Of a stretch of DNA of 64,000 nucleotides, positions 60,988 through 64,000 are shown one piece after another. Origin of the DNA: Bacillaceae bacterium (GTDB lineage Bacteria; Bacillota; Bacilli; JACDOE01). The position numbers and the translations under genes were made by a program. Each line of letters begins with the position of its first letter. The first letter of the stretch is position 1. The notes beneath the pieces are model-generated. The model was not told where the DNA came from. It was given only the letters and a program-made list of their open reading frames with translations, and did no database searches. The stretch spans positions 1 to 64,000 of the forward strand of contig JACDOE010000006.1 in the NCBI GenBank assembly GCA_017656255.1, written 5' to 3'.

Positions 60988-61941
60988 ATGAATAATCCAT
61001 TGTGCCGTGCACTAAATCTCAAATATCCAATCATACTCGGCGGAATGGGGAATATCAGCAGTCCGGAACTGGCTGCAGCTGTTTCAGAAGCAGGGGGACT
61101 GGGTACCATCGGTTCGGGTACCCTCTCCCCCGATCAATTTGAGCAAAAATTACAGAAGCTTCAGTCATCCACCACAAAACCCTATTCCGTCAATATTCCC
61201 ATTACCGTTCAACCTCACGTCAAAGAAATCGTGGATCTGGCAACCCGCTATGAAGTTCCGGTTATCAGCCTGTCAGCCGGAAAACCGGATGATTTGATCC
61301 GCCACTTTAAACAAAAAGGTTTAAAAACCATTGTGGTGGTTGGCACCGTCAAGCATGCAATCAAAGCGGAAAAAGCCGGAGCCGATGCTGTGGTGGCCGA
61401 AGGTTTCGAGGCTGCCGGCATCAATTCACCCGCCGAACTCACCACAATGACCCTGATTCCCCAGGTTGCGGATGCGGTATCCATACCGGTTGTGGCTGCC
61501 GGAGGTATTGGAAATGAACGGGGGCTGGCGGCAGCTCTTGCTCTGGGAGCTTCCGGCGTGCAGATGGGGACCCGTTTTGTTGCCACGAAGGAAGCGGTGG
61601 TTCACCAACTGTATAAAGAAAAAATTCTGGAAGCGAAAGATACGGATACACGCGTCGTAGGACGTAAATGGGGCGTGGTACGAAGACTTCTTGACACCCC
61701 CTATACCCGTTATTTGATGGAGGGAGAAGCAGGAGACTGGACGGAACAAGATTTTGCGGCACATACGGATGAAGACAGTCATTACCGCGGTGCTGTGGAA
61801 GGCCGTTTGTCGGAAGGGCATATCAATAGCGGACAGATCAGTGGTTTAATTCGAGACATCCCAACCGTGCAGGAATTGATGGAGGAAATGATTGATGGGG
61901 TGGACAGGGTGATCAAACATATCAGCACACAATTAACTTGA
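60988..61941 (+). CDS. NPD/nitronate monooxygenase-FabK family flavoprotein
   Basis: A 317-residue FMN TIM-barrel oxidoreductase. Motifs are YPIILGGMGNISSPELAAAV at the start, AGADAVVAEGFEAAGI (the FMN-phosphate region with the catalytic-type EG..AG), VAAGGIGNERGLAAALALGA and GVQMGTRF. Relatives are nitronate monooxygenases and FabK-type enoyl reductases. In this cluster a role on an unsaturated acyl-CoA intermediate is plausible but unproven. ATG 60988 follows GAAAGGAAG; the TTG 60964 extension is rejected. Confidence 0.82.
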   Translation: MNNPLCRALNLKYPIILGGMGNISSPELAAAVSEAGGLGTIGSGTLSPDQFEQKLQKLQSSTTKPYSVNIPITVQPHVKEIVDLATRYEVPVISLSAGKPDDLIRHFKQKGLKTIVVVGTVKHAIKAEKAGADAVVAEGFEAAGINSPAELTTMTLIPQVADAVSIPVVAAGGIGNERGLAAALALGASGVQMGTRFVATKEAVVHQLYKEKILEAKDTDTRVVGRKWGVVRRLLDTPYTRYLMEGEAGDWTEQDFAAHTDEDSHYRGAVEGRLSEGHINSGQISGLIRDIPTVQELMEEMIDGVDRVIKHISTQLT

Positions 61942-62000
61942 CCGGCTCTCCGGAAAAATGTTAACATTCCAGCATGGTTGAAGGAGATGATGAAGCATAG

Positions 62001-62882
62001 ATGAAACCTCGATCAATGATTTTTACGCTTTACGGAGATTATATTCGATATTATGGCGGTGAAATCTGGATCGGCAGCTTAATCAAACTGATGGAGCAGT
62101 TCGGCCATACGCCGCAGTCCGTCCGGGCGGCCATTTCCCGGATGTCCCGACAGGGATGGATTAAAGCACGTAAAGAAGGGAACAGAAGTTATTATTCCAT
62201 GACCGAACAGGGGTTAAAACGGCTGGAAGAAGCAGCCAAACGGATTTATAAGCTGCATAACGATCCCTGGGATGGAAAGTGGAGAATTCTTGTATATACG
62301 ATTCCGGAAGAGATTCGGCAGGTACGTGATGAGTTAAGACAGGAATTGATCTGGAGCGGTTTTGGTATGCTGGCCAACAGTTGCTGGGTCACCCCACTGG
62401 ATCTCGAAGATCAGTTGAAAGACATTCTGGCCCGCTACGAAGCCGAAGATTATGTCGATTTCTTTGTCGCGGATTATATCGGACCTCATCAGAGCAAGGA
62501 CCTGGTGGAAAAGTGCTGGGATCTGGATGAAATTAACGATCGCTATAAAGCCTTCATTGATGAATATCGTCGAAAATACGAACAACATCAAAAAGCCCAG
62601 GAAAACGGGGAACTTAAGGATTCAGACGCTTTTGTGGAGCGGACCAATCTGGTTCACGAGTATCGCAAGTTTTTGTTCTATGATCCCGGTCTGCCTGAAG
62701 AGCTTTTACCCGATGAGTGGCTCGGGCATGAAGCCGCAAAATTGTTCAGTGAATACTACCGATTGCTGGCGATTCCGGCCAACCGTTTTTTTGAAAGCGT
62801 ATACGAGGCTTCTGATCATAATTTGAAGAAGGAAAAAGGGTATAATGTGCTCTACCATCCCTATATGGCGGATGAAGCTTGA
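62001..62882 (+). CDS. paaX: PaaX family transcriptional repressor
   Basis: A 293-residue regulator. The N-terminal winged helix is IFTLYGDYIRYYGGEIWIG and TPQSVRAAISRMSRQGWIKA, followed by the PaaX effector/dimer domain (DPWDGKWRILVYTIPEE, RQELIWSGFGMLANSCWVTP). In known systems phenylacetyl-CoA releases PaaX from operators of the phenylacetate genes. It is the last gene in the cluster of hydratases. ATG after AGGAGATGATG. Confidence 0.9.
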   Translation: MKPRSMIFTLYGDYIRYYGGEIWIGSLIKLMEQFGHTPQSVRAAISRMSRQGWIKARKEGNRSYYSMTEQGLKRLEEAAKRIYKLHNDPWDGKWRILVYTIPEEIRQVRDELRQELIWSGFGMLANSCWVTPLDLEDQLKDILARYEAEDYVDFFVADYIGPHQSKDLVEKCWDLDEINDRYKAFIDEYRRKYEQHQKAQENGELKDSDAFVERTNLVHEYRKFLFYDPGLPEELLPDEWLGHEAAKLFSEYYRLLAIPANRFFESVYEASDHNLKKEKGYNVLYHPYMADEA

Positions 62883-62896
62883 ATGAGACAGAAAGG

Positions 62897-62928
62897 AACC
62901 TGTTCCGTGAACATGGAACAGGTTTTTT
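62897..62928 (+). terminator. Terminator after paaX
   Basis: AACCTGTTCC and GGAACAGGTT form a perfect 10-bp stem, followed by TTTTTTCT. Confidence 0.9.
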
Positions 62929-62966
62929 CTATGTGTTTTTGCAGAGGCTATAAAAAGGTGATGCGC

Positions 62967-63488
62967 ATGTTTAAACATAGCCGGCGAAAATGGATCGGGG
63001 CTCTCATCATCGTCTTCTTTTTCGTTCTCGGGGATAGTGGTCGACTGTATGCGGCCACTCAGCATAAGTTGCCGTTTGATCACGGTATCCCAGAGGAAGG
63101 AAAAGAGGGTGTCTATCTGTATGTCGACAGGGATCGAAACCGGCTCTACGTCATACTGAATGATACGATTGTGTATCATTTTGCGGTTGCCACTGGAAAA
63201 AACAGCCGGTTAACTCCGCAAGGCTACTTTCATATCGTTACCAAAGTCAAGAATCCCTGGTACCTGCCGACCAATATCAGGGGAGGTGATCCGTCCAATC
63301 CTCTGGGAACCCGCTGGATGGGGCTGGACGTTGAAGGGACAAACGGGTATAAATACGGGATACACGGTACCCGTGACCCCGATTCCATCGGAAAACATGT
63401 CAGCCAGGGCTGTGTCCGCATGAAAAATGAGGACGTGGAGTGGCTGTACCGGCACATTCCCCTCGGAACCGAGGTGATCATTCAATAG
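62967..63488 (+). CDS. Secreted L,D-transpeptidase (YkuD family)
   Basis: A 173-residue protein with a signal peptide (about 1-32, ending LYAA). The YkuD catalytic domain has GIHGTRDPDSIGKHVSQGCV, with the HG...S-x-GC-x-R pattern, catalytic Cys and His. It would make 3-3 peptidoglycan cross-links or anchor proteins. No LysM domain is present. I choose ATG 62967 because AAGGTG lies six bases before it. The open frame from 62883 runs through the paaX terminator and is not real. Confidence 0.87.
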   Translation: MFKHSRRKWIGALIIVFFFVLGDSGRLYAATQHKLPFDHGIPEEGKEGVYLYVDRDRNRLYVILNDTIVYHFAVATGKNSRLTPQGYFHIVTKVKNPWYLPTNIRGGDPSNPLGTRWMGLDVEGTNGYKYGIHGTRDPDSIGKHVSQGCVRMKNEDVEWLYRHIPLGTEVIIQ

Positions 63489-64000
63489 GGAATGTCTTCA
63501 CGGCTTCGTACATGGGAGTCTGTCCGAAATGGGACTGGTAGAGGGTGATGCCGTCAACGGTCCAGTGGCATGCCGTTTCGGTTTCGTTGTCAGGAATATA
63601 GATATCGTCAGCCGGGAACAGACGTCCTTTAAATTCACGGGCCAGGGTGATGTGGGGCCTGTAGGGACGCGTTTCTCTGCGAACCAGCCCGGCCTGCTCC
63701 AGGTTTGAGGCAATGTCATTCTGAAGACGTGTCAAACGTTGAAGGTCCCCCCGGATGCCCATCCACAGTATGGCGGGTCTTTTTCGTTGTCCAAATGTAC
63801 CAGGCTTGCCCGTTTCTAATGGGAAACGCCGGTGGCGGGAGATGACTTCTCCAAGAATCTGTTCAATCCGGCGAGTATCCTCAGGATGGCAGTCCCCGAT
63901 AAATGTGAGTGTCACATGGTAATCATCGGGGTGGACCCATTTGCGAAAATAAAGGTCTTTTTTCCATTGGGAAGAAAGTCGGTGCAATTTTTCTCGGCAA
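63478..64000 (-). CDS. thpR: RNA 2',3'-cyclic phosphodiesterase (ThpR/LigT), 5' end off the window
   Basis: About 173 visible residues of a 2H phosphoesterase. The two HxTx motifs HVTLTFIG and HITLAREF are intact. The TTG at 63987 starts the largest closed frame, but the reading frame continues to the right edge (CREKLHRLSSQ). Family members also need a short N-terminal strand, so the start lies beyond 64000. It opens the 2',3'-cyclic phosphate of RNA and overlaps the 3' end of the L,D-transpeptidase gene by 11 bases on the opposite strand. Confidence 0.88.
   Translation of the reverse strand, partial: CREKLHRLSSQWKKDLYFRKWVHPDDYHVTLTFIGDCHPEDTRRIEQILGEVISRHRRFPLETGKPGTFGQRKRPAILWMGIRGDLQRLTRLQNDIASNLEQAGLVRRETRPYRPHITLAREFKGRLFPADDIYIPDNETETACHWTVDGITLYQSHFGQTPMYEAVKTFPIE

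Noticed and set aside
62883-62966. Longer N-terminus of the L,D-transpeptidase
   Set aside because: It would be read through the strong paaX terminator hairpin, and a well-placed ATG with a signal peptide follows at 62967.

Overview
The window looks like chromosome of an endospore-forming-type member of the Bacillales (Firmicutes). The evidence is the strong GGAGG-type ribosome binding sites with many GTG/TTG starts, and Bacillus-type gene pairs: EcsA-EcsB, KamA next to YokU, GcvH next to YusG, and a YusI-like protein. There is also sdh in the order C-A-B, a lysine riboswitch in front of aspartokinase, and a FadR-type operator. Base composition is moderate and even, except for one clearly AT-rich gene at 21.9-23.4 kb. 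I saw no rRNA, tRNA, CRISPR array, integrase or transposase.

Layout. 0-1 kb: the 5' part of a secreted, acidic, repeat-rich protein running off the left edge. 1.3-5.2 kb: a cobalamin-riboswitch operon for B12 uptake (btuF-btuC-btuD-like) plus a PduO-type adenosyltransferase. 5.4-9.6 kb: GrpB-family protein, inositol-monophosphatase-like enzyme, DUF72 protein, an MNT/HepT toxin-antitoxin pair, a VOC protein and signal peptidase I. 9.6-16.6 kb: GGDEF-EAL protein, three GNAT genes (the third frameshifted), ecsAB, a Dps-like protein and YokU. 16.6-19.6 kb: lysine 2,3-aminomutase and its RocR-like sigma-54 activator, with a visible -24/-12 promoter and paired upstream sites. 20-28 kb: YusI-like protein, aminotransferase, an orphan SAP plus FokI-like nuclease, redoxin, gcvH, yusG, thiolase and a CoA-transferase. 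28.6-39.9 kb: class A PBP, several small proteins, RNA-modifying enzymes, a degenerate histidine kinase, a PrcB-like protein, a nuclease-fold hydrolase, a glutamate synthase-like oxidoreductase and an SDR.

40.1-46.3 kb holds a tightly packed operon of type IV secretion-like genes: pilin-like, PrgI, a VirB4-N-like protein, the VirB4 ATPase, a VirB6/TrbL-like protein and a membrane M23 peptidase. There is no relaxase, coupling protein or integrase beside it. This is the strongest candidate here for an undescribed system. 46.3-64 kb: Hsp20, DUF309, uvrC, lysine-riboswitch lysC, sdhCAB, a FadR-box metallo-hydrolase, sfsA, thioesterase, a lone cheX, a partial phenylacetate-type beta-oxidation cluster with PaaX, an L,D-transpeptidase, and a partial RNA 2',3'-cyclic phosphodiesterase at the right edge.

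Metabolic theme: acyl-CoA and amino-acid catabolism (lysine aminomutation, thiolase, enoyl-CoA hydratases, CoA-transferase, glycine cleavage H protein) feeding the TCA cycle through succinate dehydrogenase, with regulation visible at several promoters. All functional statements are from sequence reading and family knowledge; no database search was run.
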